Shown here one piece after another: positions 7,692-17,554 of a stretch of 64,000 nucleotides of DNA (position 1 is its first letter; the number at the start of each line of letters is the position of its first letter). The notes below the pieces were generated by a model. The model worked only from the letters and a program-made list of their open reading frames with translations, was not told the DNA's origin and made no database searches. The position numbers were made by a program, and so were the translations under genes. Source of the stretch: Nitrospirales bacterium (GTDB lineage: Bacteria; Nitrospirota; Nitrospiria; Nitrospirales; UBA8639); assembly GCA_021603905.1 (NCBI GenBank), contig BQIU01000004.1:36855-100854 (forward strand). The letters run 5' to 3'.

Positions 7692-8834
7692 TCAGGGAGG
7701 CCCTCCACCGGTCGACACATGGCTCACCTCGGTCTCAAACACATCTGCCTTTCGCAACGTCGCCACGGTGTCCCCGCCGCCGATGACTGTCATGGCGCCA
7801 CGCCAATGAGCCAAAGCCATGGCACGGGCAATACTGACTGTCCCTTCCGCGAATTCATCCTCCTCAAACGCACCAAGAGGGCCATTCCAGAAAATGGTGC
7901 CGCCTCCCCGCATAAGTTCATGGGTATAGGCGAGGGTCGCCTCTGGGCCGATATCAAACCCCCTCGCGCCCTTCGGGATGGGCCCTTGGACCACTTGCAC
8001 TCCCGTACGATCGTCTAATGCTCTGGCGATGACATGGTCTTTGGGAAGAAGAAGTTTGTCGCCATAGTGAGTCAGCATCTCCTGGACCCATGGCACGTAA
8101 TCGTGTTCGACTGGCGAATCTCCGGTCACCTTCCCTTGGGCTACTAAAAAGGTAAAGGCGATCCCGCCTCCAAGCAGAATGCGATCTGCTTTTGGGATCA
8201 AGGCTTTGAGAGCCGAGAGTTTGTCTTTAATCTTGATACCACCCACGACGACGAGAGGACGCGTGGCGTGGTCACGTCCCTGCGTTAAGACATCCATCTC
8301 TTTCTCGACCAGATATCCAGTGAGCCGCTCCTGAAAGAGTTGAGCGGCTCCGTAGGTGGAGGCATGGGCGCGATGCATCGTGCCAAATGCCTCGTTGACA
8401 TAGATCTCAGCCAATGTCGCCAGTTGTTGACAAAACGCCGGATCATTCGCCTCTTCTCCCGGGTGAAACCGCAGATTCTCGAGGAGAAATACCTCGCCAG
8501 GGTTCATCGCTTCCACCGTTTTGGTCACGGACGCACTCACAACGTCCCCGACAAATTTCACGGCTGGCACCATCAACATTGAAGACAGGCGATCAGCCAC
8601 CGGCTTTAATGACAGGTCGGGAACGGGTTTCCCTTTGGGCTTGCCGAGATGGGACGCCACGATGACCTTGGCGCCCTGTCGGGAAAGGTATTCGATGGTG
8701 GGAATGGTACGTCGAAGGCGATAATCCTCCCGAATCTTTCCATTCTGAATGGAAACGTTGAAATCGACTCGGACAAAGACAGGTGTTCCTGCATACCGAT
8801 CATCGGGAAGATCTGTAATGGATTTTTTTGTCAT
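7692..8834 (-). CDS. pgk: Phosphoglycerate kinase, frameshifted in the last 20 codons
   Basis: PGK makes ATP from 1,3-bisphosphoglycerate, or the reverse. RVDFN near residue 22, the SHLGKPKG loop, ENLRFHPGE and the GGGDT nucleotide site are all present. The frame ends prematurely after STGGG at 7692. One extra G in the GGG of GGAGGGCC (7701-7703 region) restores the usual ending (A-S-L-K-Y-I-G-G-E-N-L-P-G-L) to a TAA at 7633-7635. So either the assembly lost one base or the protein has a shortened C-terminus that would affect the hinge. The start has an AAGGAG ribosome site. Confidence 0.93.
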   Translation of the reverse strand: MTKKSITDLPDDRYAGTPVFVRVDFNVSIQNGKIREDYRLRRTIPTIEYLSRQGAKVIVASHLGKPKGKPVPDLSLKPVADRLSSMLMVPAVKFVGDVVSASVTKTVEAMNPGEVFLLENLRFHPGEEANDPAFCQQLATLAEIYVNEAFGTMHRAHASTYGAAQLFQERLTGYLVEKEMDVLTQGRDHATRPLVVVGGIKIKDKLSALKALIPKADRILLGGGIAFTFLVAQGKVTGDSPVEHDYVPWVQEMLTHYGDKLLLPKDHVIARALDDRTGVQVVQGPIPKGARGFDIGPEATLAYTHELMRGGGTIFWNGPLGAFEEDEFAEGTVSIARAMALAHWRGAMTVIGGGDTVATLRKADVFETEVSHVSTGGGPP

Positions 8835-8928
8835 CTCGTACTCCTTCCCCTATCTACCGATCAGGGCGGGAAGCTTGTCTTCCGCGTATCATATGAAGGT
8901 GCGCGTCGTGTTTGCCCAGCCTTCCCCT

Positions 8929-11346
8929 CTAGCGCCCTAGCGACTGTTCCATTTCGAGAATTTTCACGGTTGTCTTTAATACGGCATCGGGATTGAGGGA
9001 GATGCTGTCGATGCCTTGTTCGACCAGAAATTGGGCAAACTCGGGGTAGTCACTGGGTGCCTGACCGCAAATGCCAATTTTTCGCCCCTTGGCTTTTGCA
9101 ACCTTGATGACATGGCCGATGAAGGTTTTCACGGCCGCATTGCGTTCATCAAAAATATGCGCCACGATTTCAGAATCCCGATCCACGCCAAGGGTAAGTT
9201 GGGTCAGGTCGTTAGAACCGATGGAAAAACCATCGAACACGTCGGCAAAGGCATCCGCCAGAATCACGTTGCTGGGGATCTCGCACATGACGTAGATCTC
9301 AAGTCCCTTCTCACCCCTTTTCAGTCCATATTTGGCCATCTCGGTCTGAACAAGCCGCCCCTCCTCGACGGTCCGACAAAACGGAATCATCAGCTTCACG
9401 TTTGTGAGTCCCATTTCCTCCCGGACTTTCTTCATGGCTCGACATTCCAACGCGAAGCCTGCCCGATACCGCGTATCGTAGTAACGCGAAGCCCCGCGAA
9501 ATCCGAGCATCGGGTTTTCCTCAGTTGGTTCGTACAGCTGACCGCCAACGAGGTTAGCGTATTCGTTGGATTTAAAGTCACTGAGTCGCACGATTACATC
9601 TTTGGGATAAAAGGCCGCAGCAATCATGGCCACGCCTTGAGCCAGCTTGTCCACAAAAAACTGTGGCTTGTCGGTATAACCAGCTGTGAGCTGATCGATT
9701 TCGGTCTTCACCGTTGTATCATCCAGATGGTCGTAGTCCAGCAAGGCCAGCGGATGAATTTTGATATAGGTACTGATGATAAACTCCTCTCGTGCGAGCC
9801 CTACCCCGTCATTGGGAATGAATGAGAGCCCGAACGCCTCCTCTGGATTCCCCACGTTCATCATGACCTTGGTCTTGGGGTGCTCCAGGCCCTTGAGGTT
9901 GATACGATCGACCTCGAACGGAAGTGATCCTTCATACACAAAGCCGGTATCACCTTCCGCACAAGACACCGTGACCAGTTGGCCGTCTTTCAGCACGTCG
10001 GTTCCCTTGTCGGTCCCCACGATTGCGGGCACGCCCATCTCGCGGCTCACGATCGCCGCATGACAGGTGCGCCCCCCACGATTGGTCACGATTGCCGAGG
10101 CCTTCTTCATAATCGGTTCCCAGTCCGGGTCGGTCTTGTCGGTCACGAGAACCTCACCAGCTTTGAATTGCTGCAGATGTTGGACATGTTTGATGACGTG
10201 TACCGGACCTTGACTGATCTTTTCGCCCACGCTCCGGCCTACCACCAAGATGGATCCCTTTTGCTTGAGGTGATAACTTTCAAGCGAGTCTCGCATCTTC
10301 TGAGACTGAACAGTCTCCGGTCGCGCCTGCACGATGAAGAGCTCACCGGTCAACCCATCCTTGGCCCATTCTATGTCCATCGGACTGCGCTGTCCTTTCT
10401 TGGTACTGTAGTGGTCTTCAATCACACAGGCCCATCGGGCGAGGGTCAGAATATCCTCATCCGTGATGGCAAATCGTACTCGGTCGTAAAGTGGCACCGG
10501 CACATTTTTGACCATCTTGCCACCACCGACGTCGTACACCAGTTTGAATTCTTTGCTCCCCAGAATTTTTTGCAAAATAGGATGGAAGCCTTGCTTAAGC
10601 GTTGGCTTGAACACGTAATACTCGTCCGGATTAACGGAGCCTTGGACCACATTTTCTCCCAGGCCGTAAGCAGCATTAATCAGGACGGCTTCGCGAAAGC
10701 CAGACTCCGTATCAATGGAGAACATGACGCCGGACGCGGACAAATCGGAGCGCACCATCCGTTGCACACCGATCGAAAGCGCAATTGTAAAATGATCGAA
10801 CCCTTTATCTGCGCGGTACGAGATCGCCCGGTCGGTAAATAGCGAAGCAAAGCAGCGTTTACAGGCATCCAGCAACGCCTGATGGCCTTGGACATTTAAG
10901 TAGGTTTCCTGTTGCCCGGCGAAACTGGCATCTGGCAGATCCTCGGCCGTGGCACTACTCCGCACGGCCACATCCACCAGGCTGGGAATGCCTTCGCCCA
11001 AGCGGTCATAGGACTCCATGATGACTTGTTCAAGATCCCGAGGGAGGGTGACTGCAAGGATCGCGTGGCGGACCTGGAGCCCTCGCTGACGGAGATTCGC
11101 GAGGTCGTGAGTGTTCAAGTCTTTGAGAATGTCCTTGATTTTTTTATCGAGTTTGGCCTCTTGCAGGAAGATCCGATAGGCCTCAGCTGTGATGGCAAAC
11201 CCATTCGGAACCTTGACGCCTTGGCTAGCTAACTCGCGGTACATTTCACCTAGTGAGGCGTTCTTTCCCCCCACATGCGGAATGTCTTCGATGCTGATCT
11301 CTTCAAACCAGCGGATAGCAGATACGGTTCGGGCTATTTTTGTCAT
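8929..11346 (-). CDS. ppsA: Phosphoenolpyruvate synthase
   Basis: This 805-residue enzyme makes PEP from pyruvate and ATP with release of AMP and phosphate. The ATP-grasp N-domain begins WFEEISIEDIPHVGGKNASLGEM. The swivelling phosphohistidine domain has H429 in GGRTCHAAIVSREMG. The C-terminal barrel carries the PEP-site motifs GSNDLTQLTLGVDRD and ICGQAPSDYPE. The length is normal. Its place before pgk and gap on the same strand suggests gluconeogenic flow from pyruvate to triose phosphate. AGGAGAGCCCTC precedes the ATG. Confidence 0.95.
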   Translation of the reverse strand: MTKIARTVSAIRWFEEISIEDIPHVGGKNASLGEMYRELASQGVKVPNGFAITAEAYRIFLQEAKLDKKIKDILKDLNTHDLANLRQRGLQVRHAILAVTLPRDLEQVIMESYDRLGEGIPSLVDVAVRSSATAEDLPDASFAGQQETYLNVQGHQALLDACKRCFASLFTDRAISYRADKGFDHFTIALSIGVQRMVRSDLSASGVMFSIDTESGFREAVLINAAYGLGENVVQGSVNPDEYYVFKPTLKQGFHPILQKILGSKEFKLVYDVGGGKMVKNVPVPLYDRVRFAITDEDILTLARWACVIEDHYSTKKGQRSPMDIEWAKDGLTGELFIVQARPETVQSQKMRDSLESYHLKQKGSILVVGRSVGEKISQGPVHVIKHVQHLQQFKAGEVLVTDKTDPDWEPIMKKASAIVTNRGGRTCHAAIVSREMGVPAIVGTDKGTDVLKDGQLVTVSCAEGDTGFVYEGSLPFEVDRINLKGLEHPKTKVMMNVGNPEEAFGLSFIPNDGVGLAREEFIISTYIKIHPLALLDYDHLDDTTVKTEIDQLTAGYTDKPQFFVDKLAQGVAMIAAAFYPKDVIVRLSDFKSNEYANLVGGQLYEPTEENPMLGFRGASRYYDTRYRAGFALECRAMKKVREEMGLTNVKLMIPFCRTVEEGRLVQTEMAKYGLKRGEKGLEIYVMCEIPSNVILADAFADVFDGFSIGSNDLTQLTLGVDRDSEIVAHIFDERNAAVKTFIGHVIKVAKAKGRKIGICGQAPSDYPEFAQFLVEQGIDSISLNPDAVLKTTVKILEMEQSLGR

Positions 11347-11430
11347 GAGGGCTCTCCTGTTTAGAAACCTGGTTACGTCAGAACATCTTGTGGTGTGAGA
11401 TCAGCCTTAAAGGCTTCAGAATCTCCACGT

Positions 11431-11632
11431 TAACCTTCAGTCGAAGAGGAGCAAAGGCTTGAGCATGCCATCCTCTGTATTGTTGCCTTGATGCAGCCTT
11501 CAAAACTTGCCTGTAGTCCCAATACCTCAATGACGGAATCCATGCCCTGGTCATCGGATGCGTCCAGGATCGCCTCGACAGGATCTTGACCTTCGAAATC
11601 GATCACCACACCTTTATCCTTTTCAAAGCGTA
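11431..11632 (-). pseudogene. Internal fragment of a zinc-type alcohol dehydrogenase
   Basis: One minus frame reads GVVIDFEGQDPVEAILDA, then GMDSVIEVLGLQASFEGCIKAT, matching the cofactor-domain segment of medium-chain zinc alcohol dehydrogenases that precedes the usual PGG loop. Immediately after it the homology stops and the frame ends at 11431. Nothing of the catalytic domain or the C-terminus is found nearby. The rest of the 390-base gap between ppsA and the P-ATPase shows no gene. It is a deletion remnant, not a frameshift artefact. Confidence 0.6.
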
Positions 11633-11736
11633 TTGGGGAAAAGGGAAGGTATTGAGAGACACATGTTGTGTTGAATATCCCATGAAGGTGTACATGGTTG
11701 TCTTTTTAAGAAACAGGAAACAGGTGGATGGCCAAT

Positions 11737-14229
11737 CTAAATTGTAGCTCCTCGCAATCTAAGCGCATTTGTAATGACCGACACTGAGCTAAGAGTCATC
11801 GCTGCGGCAGCTATTATTGGGCTAAGGAGAATTCCAAAGATTGGGTACAGGATTCCGGCTGCCACTGGGACTCCAACGCTGTTGTATATGAAGGCAAAGA
11901 ACATGTTTTGGCGAATATTCCGCATCGTGGCTTGGCTTAAACGTCTGGCACGTGCAATGCCTCTCAGGTCCCCTTTAATTAAAGTGACTCCTGCGCTTTC
12001 CATAGCCACATCTGTTCCTGTGCCCATGGCGATCCCGACATTTGCTTGAGCCAAGGCCGGAGCATCATTTATTCCGTCGCCGGCCATGGCGACTACCTGA
12101 CCTTGGTTTTGGAGTTTTTTGACCTCCTGTCCTTTATCTTCGGGAAGAACCTCTGCAATCACCTCATCGATCCCAAGTTTGCGCGCCACAACTTCTGCAG
12201 TTTTCCTATTATCGCCCGTTAGCATCACCACGCGAATCCTGTTGGCGTGGAGCATTTGAACAGCTTCTGATGTGGAAGGCTTTATTGGGTCTGAAACGCC
12301 AATTAAGCCTGCAGGCTCACCATTAGCAGCGACAAACATCACTGTTTGCCCTTCCTCGCGGAGACGATCAACCTGCTCACTAATCCTTTGAAGTTTGTCG
12401 GGTGCTACTCCAATGTCCTCTTCAAGAAATCGCCGGGTCCCAAGAACCACGTCTTTATCATGCACTCTTCCCAAAACTCCTTTTCCCGTAACGGAACGGA
12501 AATTTCTGACCTCGAATAATTCCAGTTCCTTCTCTTGTGCCCCAGCCAGAATGGCTGCAGCCAAGGGGTGCTCACTACTCCGCTCCAAACTGGCTCCCAG
12601 CTGTAGAACTTTGTTCTCATCCCACCCGTTGAGAGGAATGAGGGATGTTAACCGGGGTTTGCCCTCGGTCAGCGTTCCGGTTTTATCGACCACCAAAGTG
12701 GTCACCTTTTCTAAGATTTCCAATGCCTCAGCGTTTTTTATCAAGACACCCGCTGTTGCTCCACGTCCCGTTCCCACCATGATGGACATGGGCGTGGCTA
12801 ATCCTAAGGCACACGGGCATGCGATGATTAAGACGGCGACTGCGTTGACGAGGGCAAAGGTCATCCGAGGCTCTGGGCCAAACACGGACCAAATGATGAA
12901 GGTCAGGATGGCGATGAACAGGACGGCAGGAACAAAGTAACTGGAGACCACATCTGCCAATCGTTGGATTGGGGCTCGGCTTCTTTGCGCTTCGCTGACC
13001 ATTCGTACTATTTGGGCTAGCATTGTTTCACTACCAACACGTTCGGCCTTCATGAGCAATGAGCCCGTCCCATTTACCGTCCCGCCAGTCACCTTATTTC
13101 CTTGTATTTTTTCTACAGGGATTGGTTCTCCCGTAATCATTGATTCATCTATGGAGCTTTGCCCTTCCAACACCACTCCATCCACTGGAATTTTTTCTCC
13201 TGGCCGGATTCTCAATATATCTCCTAGCTTGACTCGATCGATTGGAATATCTTCTTCTCTCCCATCTTCGAACACTATGCGTGCTATTTTTGGTGCGAGG
13301 CCCAGAAGGGCTTTGATGGCACTACTCGTTTGACTCCGGGCTTTCAATTCCATGACTTGGCCTAACAAGACCAATACTATAATGATAGCGGCCGCTTCGA
13401 AGTACACCGCGACTTCGCCACTTGGGCCACGAAATGTTGCAGGGAAAAGCTCTGGGAAGAGAGTGGCCACCACGCTGTACACATAGGCCGTGCCAGTTCC
13501 TATGGCGATAAGGGTAAACATGTTGAGGCTTCGATTGACGAGGGACGCCCATCCTCGTTGGAAGAATGGCCAGCCAGCCCACAACACAACCGGGGTAGAA
13601 AATACCAGCTGAGCCCAGCCAAGCCATGTTCCGTTTATGAAACGCTCTATATTGAGTCCCGGAACCATGTCGGACATGGCGAGGAATAAAACGGGAGTAG
13701 CCAACACGAGGCCAATCCAAAACCGGCGGGTCATGTCGGCCAGTTCAGGATTGTCTTCTTCTTCTAACGAAACAGTTCGAGGTTCGAGTGCCATGCCACA
13801 TTTTGGACAGGAGCCAGGCTGGTCCTGCACCACCTCTGGGTGCATGGGACAAACATATTCTGTCTTGGTGGCTGGTGTGGCAGCGATCTCCGGTTCAAGG
13901 GCCATCCTGCATTTGGAACATGCGCTCGGTTTGTCAGCTTCGACGCCTGGACACATCGGGCAAATATATTTGGTGGTTCCCACGGGTGCCTCTTTCATCA
14001 TGGACGGCTGGTATTGACCCGTCAGGAATCCCCCTGGATCAGAACCAAATCGCTTCACGCAATGCGTACTACAAAAGTAGTAGGTCTGTTCGTTGTGTTC
14101 GTACGTTTCTGCCGCATTGAGCGGATCCACCATCATGCCGCAGACGGGGTCCTTTACCTGTTCCACTTTGGCCATGCTCAATTCTCGACGTGGTAGTTTG
14201 ATGTCTTGGGGGTGAGGATCATGCTCCAT
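11737..14229 (-). CDS. copA: Copper/silver-type P1B ATPase with YHS and two heavy-metal-binding domains
   Basis: This 830-residue inner-membrane ATPase exports soft metals. The N-terminus holds a YHS domain ([10 protein letters not shown], then YYFCSTHC), then two CPMxPxV...CxKCxMAL metal-binding modules. The membrane part has the [11 protein letters not shown] transport motif. The catalytic domain has D515 in [22 protein letters not shown] and [10 protein letters not shown]. The usual GMTCxxC ferredoxin-like domain is absent, replaced by the YHS/CPM modules typical of the CopB or silver-exporter branch. It begins 18 bases after the GH65 gene, so the two are probably cotranscribed. Cu(I) or Ag(I) specificity is inferred. 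Confidence 0.9.
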   Translation of the reverse strand: MEHDPHPQDIKLPRRELSMAKVEQVKDPVCGMMVDPLNAAETYEHNEQTYYFCSTHCVKRFGSDPGGFLTGQYQPSMMKEAPVGTTKYICPMCPGVEADKPSACSKCRMALEPEIAATPATKTEYVCPMHPEVVQDQPGSCPKCGMALEPRTVSLEEEDNPELADMTRRFWIGLVLATPVLFLAMSDMVPGLNIERFINGTWLGWAQLVFSTPVVLWAGWPFFQRGWASLVNRSLNMFTLIAIGTGTAYVYSVVATLFPELFPATFRGPSGEVAVYFEAAAIIIVLVLLGQVMELKARSQTSSAIKALLGLAPKIARIVFEDGREEDIPIDRVKLGDILRIRPGEKIPVDGVVLEGQSSIDESMITGEPIPVEKIQGNKVTGGTVNGTGSLLMKAERVGSETMLAQIVRMVSEAQRSRAPIQRLADVVSSYFVPAVLFIAILTFIIWSVFGPEPRMTFALVNAVAVLIIACPCALGLATPMSIMVGTGRGATAGVLIKNAEALEILEKVTTLVVDKTGTLTEGKPRLTSLIPLNGWDENKVLQLGASLERSSEHPLAAAILAGAQEKELELFEVRNFRSVTGKGVLGRVHDKDVVLGTRRFLEEDIGVAPDKLQRISEQVDRLREEGQTVMFVAANGEPAGLIGVSDPIKPSTSEAVQMLHANRIRVVMLTGDNRKTAEVVARKLGIDEVIAEVLPEDKGQEVKKLQNQGQVVAMAGDGINDAPALAQANVGIAMGTGTDVAMESAGVTLIKGDLRGIARARRLSQATMRNIRQNMFFAFIYNSVGVPVAAGILYPIFGILLSPIIAAAAMTLSSVSVITNALRLRGATI

Positions 14230-14247
14230 CTCAAGACCTTTTCAAAT

Positions 14248-17200
14248 CTAATGAATTTGAAACACGCGGGTCGTCCCGCTCACGAAGGTTTCGATTGTGT
14301 CGTTGATGGACAAGGTTATCGGGAATGTCCCGCGATCCCGCCCACGCACCGTGAGGGAGTCGTGCGTCAGGCGTAAATCAAGCGAATGCCCTCGATAGCG
14401 GACTCTCATATCAAGGCGCCCTATTTCTTGAGGCAACTCCGGATTGATCCGCAATACATTGTTTTTAACCTCGATGCCTGTCGAGACGCGCTGCACCAGA
14501 TCGACCGTTCCCGCCATGGCACCCAAATGGATACCTTCGGCAGTAGAGCCCTGCTGGATATCATGCACGTCGCTCTGTAGCGCCTCGGCAAAGAGATTCA
14601 TGGCGCGTGGTCGGTCGGAACGCGCGTGGACCCAAGCACACACGACCCGGCACAGCGTTGAGCCATGAGACACACGAGCGGCATAGTAGGCAACGTTGTG
14701 TGGAATCGTGTGATATTCGAACGGGTAGTCCAGGCGCTCGAACAGCTCGCCCAGTTCCTCGGCGGAAAACAGATAAAACAACATGAGCACGTCGGCCTGC
14801 TTCGAAAGTTGGTAGCGATTGGGACTGTCATTCTCTGCCTCGAGAATGAGGTCGAGGCGCTGAATGTTGCCATAACGGATTTGGTAGTCCTCCCAATCGA
14901 ACTCGCGCAATGTTTCATAGCCCTCGAACTGGCTGATGATCCCATCTTTCTGTACCGGTAGGTACATCCTGCGACTGATGTCGTCCCAGCGCGCGACTTC
15001 TTCTCTAGACAAGCCTAATTTCGTGGTGAGTTCCGCCCGGCGCAGGTCGGGAAGGAGGTCGAGCACCTCCAGCGCCCGACACAGCACCCACACGGCCATC
15101 AAGTTGGTATAAGCGTTGTTGTTGAGGCCGGGTGTTGGGGAATCCGGATAGCTGTCATGGAACTCGTCTGGACCCATCACACCGCGAATTTCGTAGCGTC
15201 CACGATCGTCATTCCAGCTCGCGATGCTTGACCAGAAGTAAGCGATCTCGAGAATTAGTTCGGCGCCGTAGAATTGTAGAAACTCCATGTCGTGCGTGAC
15301 TTGGAAGTATTGCCACACATTGTAGGCAATGGCGCTACCCACATGGCGCTGCAAGTAGGTGTTGTCGCGCATCCACCGCTGGGAACGCGAGTTCAGGTTG
15401 AAAACCTGTGTCTCCTCCTGTCCGTCGCTTCCACTTTGCCACGGGTACATGGCCCCCTTGTAGCCGGCCTTTTGAGCGGCCGCACGAGCCTCACCCAGAC
15501 GTCGATACCGGTACATCAAAAGCGCGCGGGTGATTTCGGGCATGCGCATGTTGAAGAATGGGAAAATAAACAATTCATCCCAGAAAATATGGCCTTGATA
15601 GGCCTCCCCAGTCCAGCCCCGCGGAGGTACGCCAATATCGAGTCCGATGGAATTGGGTGAAACCGTCTGCAGTAAGTGGAACATGTTCAACCGCAGCAGC
15701 ATGGGGATGTTCAATTTAAACTCGGAAGCGGCTGGTTGGAGATGAATGTCGAAATGACGCCACACGTGCTTCCAGGCCAGAGTATGATCCGCCATCACGG
15801 CGGCAAAGTTCCCGGCACGCGCTAGGGCCTTACGGGCTTCCAGCCCGCACTCTGAAATGGCCTGATCGCGGGAGGTATACATGGAAGCCAGTTTTTCCAG
15901 GACCAGCGTATTGCCTGCCTGCAGATCGGTTTCCAGCTCTTGCCCAATATATCCTGGTTCCTCAATGCTGTGGCGTGGGACTTCCAGAAGTTTCCCCTGG
16001 AGAAATATTTGCGTGCGCGCTGCCTCTGCAATATGGAGATGTGACTGGGCGGTGCGCACCAGCAGAGAAACGGTGTCCTTGCTCACGACCTCACCTGCCA
16101 GCGGCTCTAGATGTTTCTTGTTAAAGTTTCCGTACAACTTGGCGCCGTTGTTGACGACACGCCCCTCAATCGCGGAACGGACGGTGACGCGTTCGGACCA
16201 ATTTTCGGCAGTCAGTGCCAACTCTAGTGCACCCAGGTGCATGTCCCGCATCGAGACCAGTCGCCGCTCTTGCAACCGACTTCGCCGCCCTTGGTCGTCC
16301 TCAAAGCATATGGTCCGCAATAGCACACCGTGCCTCAGATCAAGTTCCTGGCGGTAGGACAGTATCTGCACTGCTTTCAAAGTGAACCAAGGCTGATCGG
16401 CAATACGAAACTCCATTGCGAGCCAGTTGGGAAAATTCACAAGATCCTCGTTCTCAACCACTCGTCCATTGATCTTGGACTGCAGACGATTGTAGCCGCC
16501 AGCCAGGTACGTTCCCGGATAATGAATGTCATCCGCCACTGCCCATGGTGCGGCCCCACGAGTCGTGAAATAGCCATTCCCCAAGGAACATAGGGCTTCG
16601 CGGGTTCCCTCTTCTGGCGGATTAAAACCTTCGAATACCAAAGACCACGCGGAAGGAGGCTCTACCGACACCTGAACCTGGCCCAAATTGGTCACGACGA
16701 CATCGGCCCCGGCTTCGCGTAGCGCATGCGAGTGCCCGCTTCGGTCGACTCCGATGACACAGCCGAATTGGCCTGCGCGCCCAGCCTCAACTCCAGCCAT
16801 TGCGTCTTCCACGACAACGGCCCGCGAGGGTTCGGTCCCGAGGCGCCGTGCGGCTTCAAGGAATGCATCCGGTGCCGGCTTGCCTTTAAGCTTGAGTCGC
16901 GTAGTGTCTATCCCGTCCACTCGAGTGTCGAATAGCTGGGCGATACCCGCCACTTCGAGTACTTCTGCGCAGTTGTTGCTGGAGGAGACGACAGCCGTTT
17001 TCATCTCTTGAGCCCGAAGCGTTCGCACCAACGCGATGGCTGCCTCATAAGACTCGACGCCGTTTTGTTTCAGGTGTTCGAGGAAATACTGGTCTTTCAA
17101 ATTTCCCAGTCCTCGAATGGTTTGGACTTCTGGACCGTCATTAGATGTGCCCTCTGGCAGTTCGACCCCTCGCGACATGAGGAAGGCTGTCACGCCATCA

Positions 17201-17427
17201 TACCGGGGCTTACCATCGACATAGCGTCGGTAGTCCGCATCGAGATCGAAGGGAGTGAATGGTTCGCCTATCTCTGCCGACCATTGCTCGAGAAACCTAT
17301 CGAACAGCTTTTTCCAGGCCATGGCATGGACGCGGGCTGTCTTCGTCAGAACGCCGTCCAGATCGAATAAAATCGCGTCAAAATCCCTCGGGGAGAGTGT
17401 AATAACGGGGCACTCACAGGTCATCAT
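14248..17427 (-). CDS. Beta-phosphoglucomutase / GH65 disaccharide phosphorylase fusion
   Basis: This 1059-residue protein fuses two enzymes of one pathway. Residues about 15-245 are a HAD phosphomutase (FDLDGVLTKTARVHAMAWK, VVEDAMAGVEAG). Residues about 260-1050 are a family-65 glycoside phosphorylase with SLGNGYFTTRG, the GEAYQGHIFWDELF segment and catalytic acid E755 in GPDEFHDS. It would phosphorolyse a disaccharide such as trehalose, maltose or kojibiose and convert the released beta-glucose-1-phosphate to glucose-6-phosphate. The exact sugar cannot be read from sequence. Either of two adjacent ATG codons after AAGGATTC may be the start. Confidence 0.92.
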   Translation of the reverse strand: MMTCECPVITLSPRDFDAILFDLDGVLTKTARVHAMAWKKLFDRFLEQWSAEIGEPFTPFDLDADYRRYVDGKPRYDGVTAFLMSRGVELPEGTSNDGPEVQTIRGLGNLKDQYFLEHLKQNGVESYEAAIALVRTLRAQEMKTAVVSSSNNCAEVLEVAGIAQLFDTRVDGIDTTRLKLKGKPAPDAFLEAARRLGTEPSRAVVVEDAMAGVEAGRAGQFGCVIGVDRSGHSHALREAGADVVVTNLGQVQVSVEPPSAWSLVFEGFNPPEEGTREALCSLGNGYFTTRGAAPWAVADDIHYPGTYLAGGYNRLQSKINGRVVENEDLVNFPNWLAMEFRIADQPWFTLKAVQILSYRQELDLRHGVLLRTICFEDDQGRRSRLQERRLVSMRDMHLGALELALTAENWSERVTVRSAIEGRVVNNGAKLYGNFNKKHLEPLAGEVVSKDTVSLLVRTAQSHLHIAEAARTQIFLQGKLLEVPRHSIEEPGYIGQELETDLQAGNTLVLEKLASMYTSRDQAISECGLEARKALARAGNFAAVMADHTLAWKHVWRHFDIHLQPAASEFKLNIPMLLRLNMFHLLQTVSPNSIGLDIGVPPRGWTGEAYQGHIFWDELFIFPFFNMRMPEITRALLMYRYRRLGEARAAAQKAGYKGAMYPWQSGSDGQEETQVFNLNSRSQRWMRDNTYLQRHVGSAIAYNVWQYFQVTHDMEFLQFYGAELILEIAYFWSSIASWNDDRGRYEIRGVMGPDEFHDSYPDSPTPGLNNNAYTNLMAVWVLCRALEVLDLLPDLRRAELTTKLGLSREEVARWDDISRRMYLPVQKDGIISQFEGYETLREFDWEDYQIRYGNIQRLDLILEAENDSPNRYQLSKQADVLMLFYLFSAEELGELFERLDYPFEYHTIPHNVAYYAARVSHGSTLCRVVCAWVHARSDRPRAMNLFAEALQSDVHDIQQGSTAEGIHLGAMAGTVDLVQRVSTGIEVKNNVLRINPELPQEIGRLDMRVRYRGHSLDLRLTHDSLTVRGRDRGTFPITLSINDTIETFVSGTTRVFQIH

Positions 17428-17462
17428 GTTATGAATCCTTGATCATGTCATGAACTGTTTTC

Positions 17463-17512
17463 GAAAAAATCCTGTCAGGGGGTTTAATAAAATGGGACAT
17501 TATTACCCCCTG
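17463..17512 (-). terminator. Rho-independent terminator after phosphoketolase
   Basis: On the minus strand CAGGGGG + TAATAA pairs with TTATTA + CCCCCTG (arms 17476-17482 with the following bases, and 17500-17512), with a two-base bulge and a nine-base loop, followed by a run of six T about five bases later. This is a strong intrinsic terminator for the phosphoketolase transcript and separates it from the GH65 gene. Confidence 0.75.
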
Positions 17513-17521
17513 TCAGTTCCT

Positions 17522-17538
17522 TTGCGGAAACTCCGCAA
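17522..17538 (-). repeat. Short GC hairpin next to the terminator
   Basis: TTGCGGA and TCCGCAA form a perfect seven-base stem around AAC, immediately after the phosphoketolase stop and before the main terminator. With no T-run of its own it may protect the mRNA end or assist termination. Confidence 0.5.
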
Positions 17539-17554
17539 GGACAGAAATCCATTC

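Noticed and set aside
9016..9825. 269-codon plus-strand ORF within ppsA
   Set aside because: Antisense of the PEP synthase coding region; long only because of codon structure.
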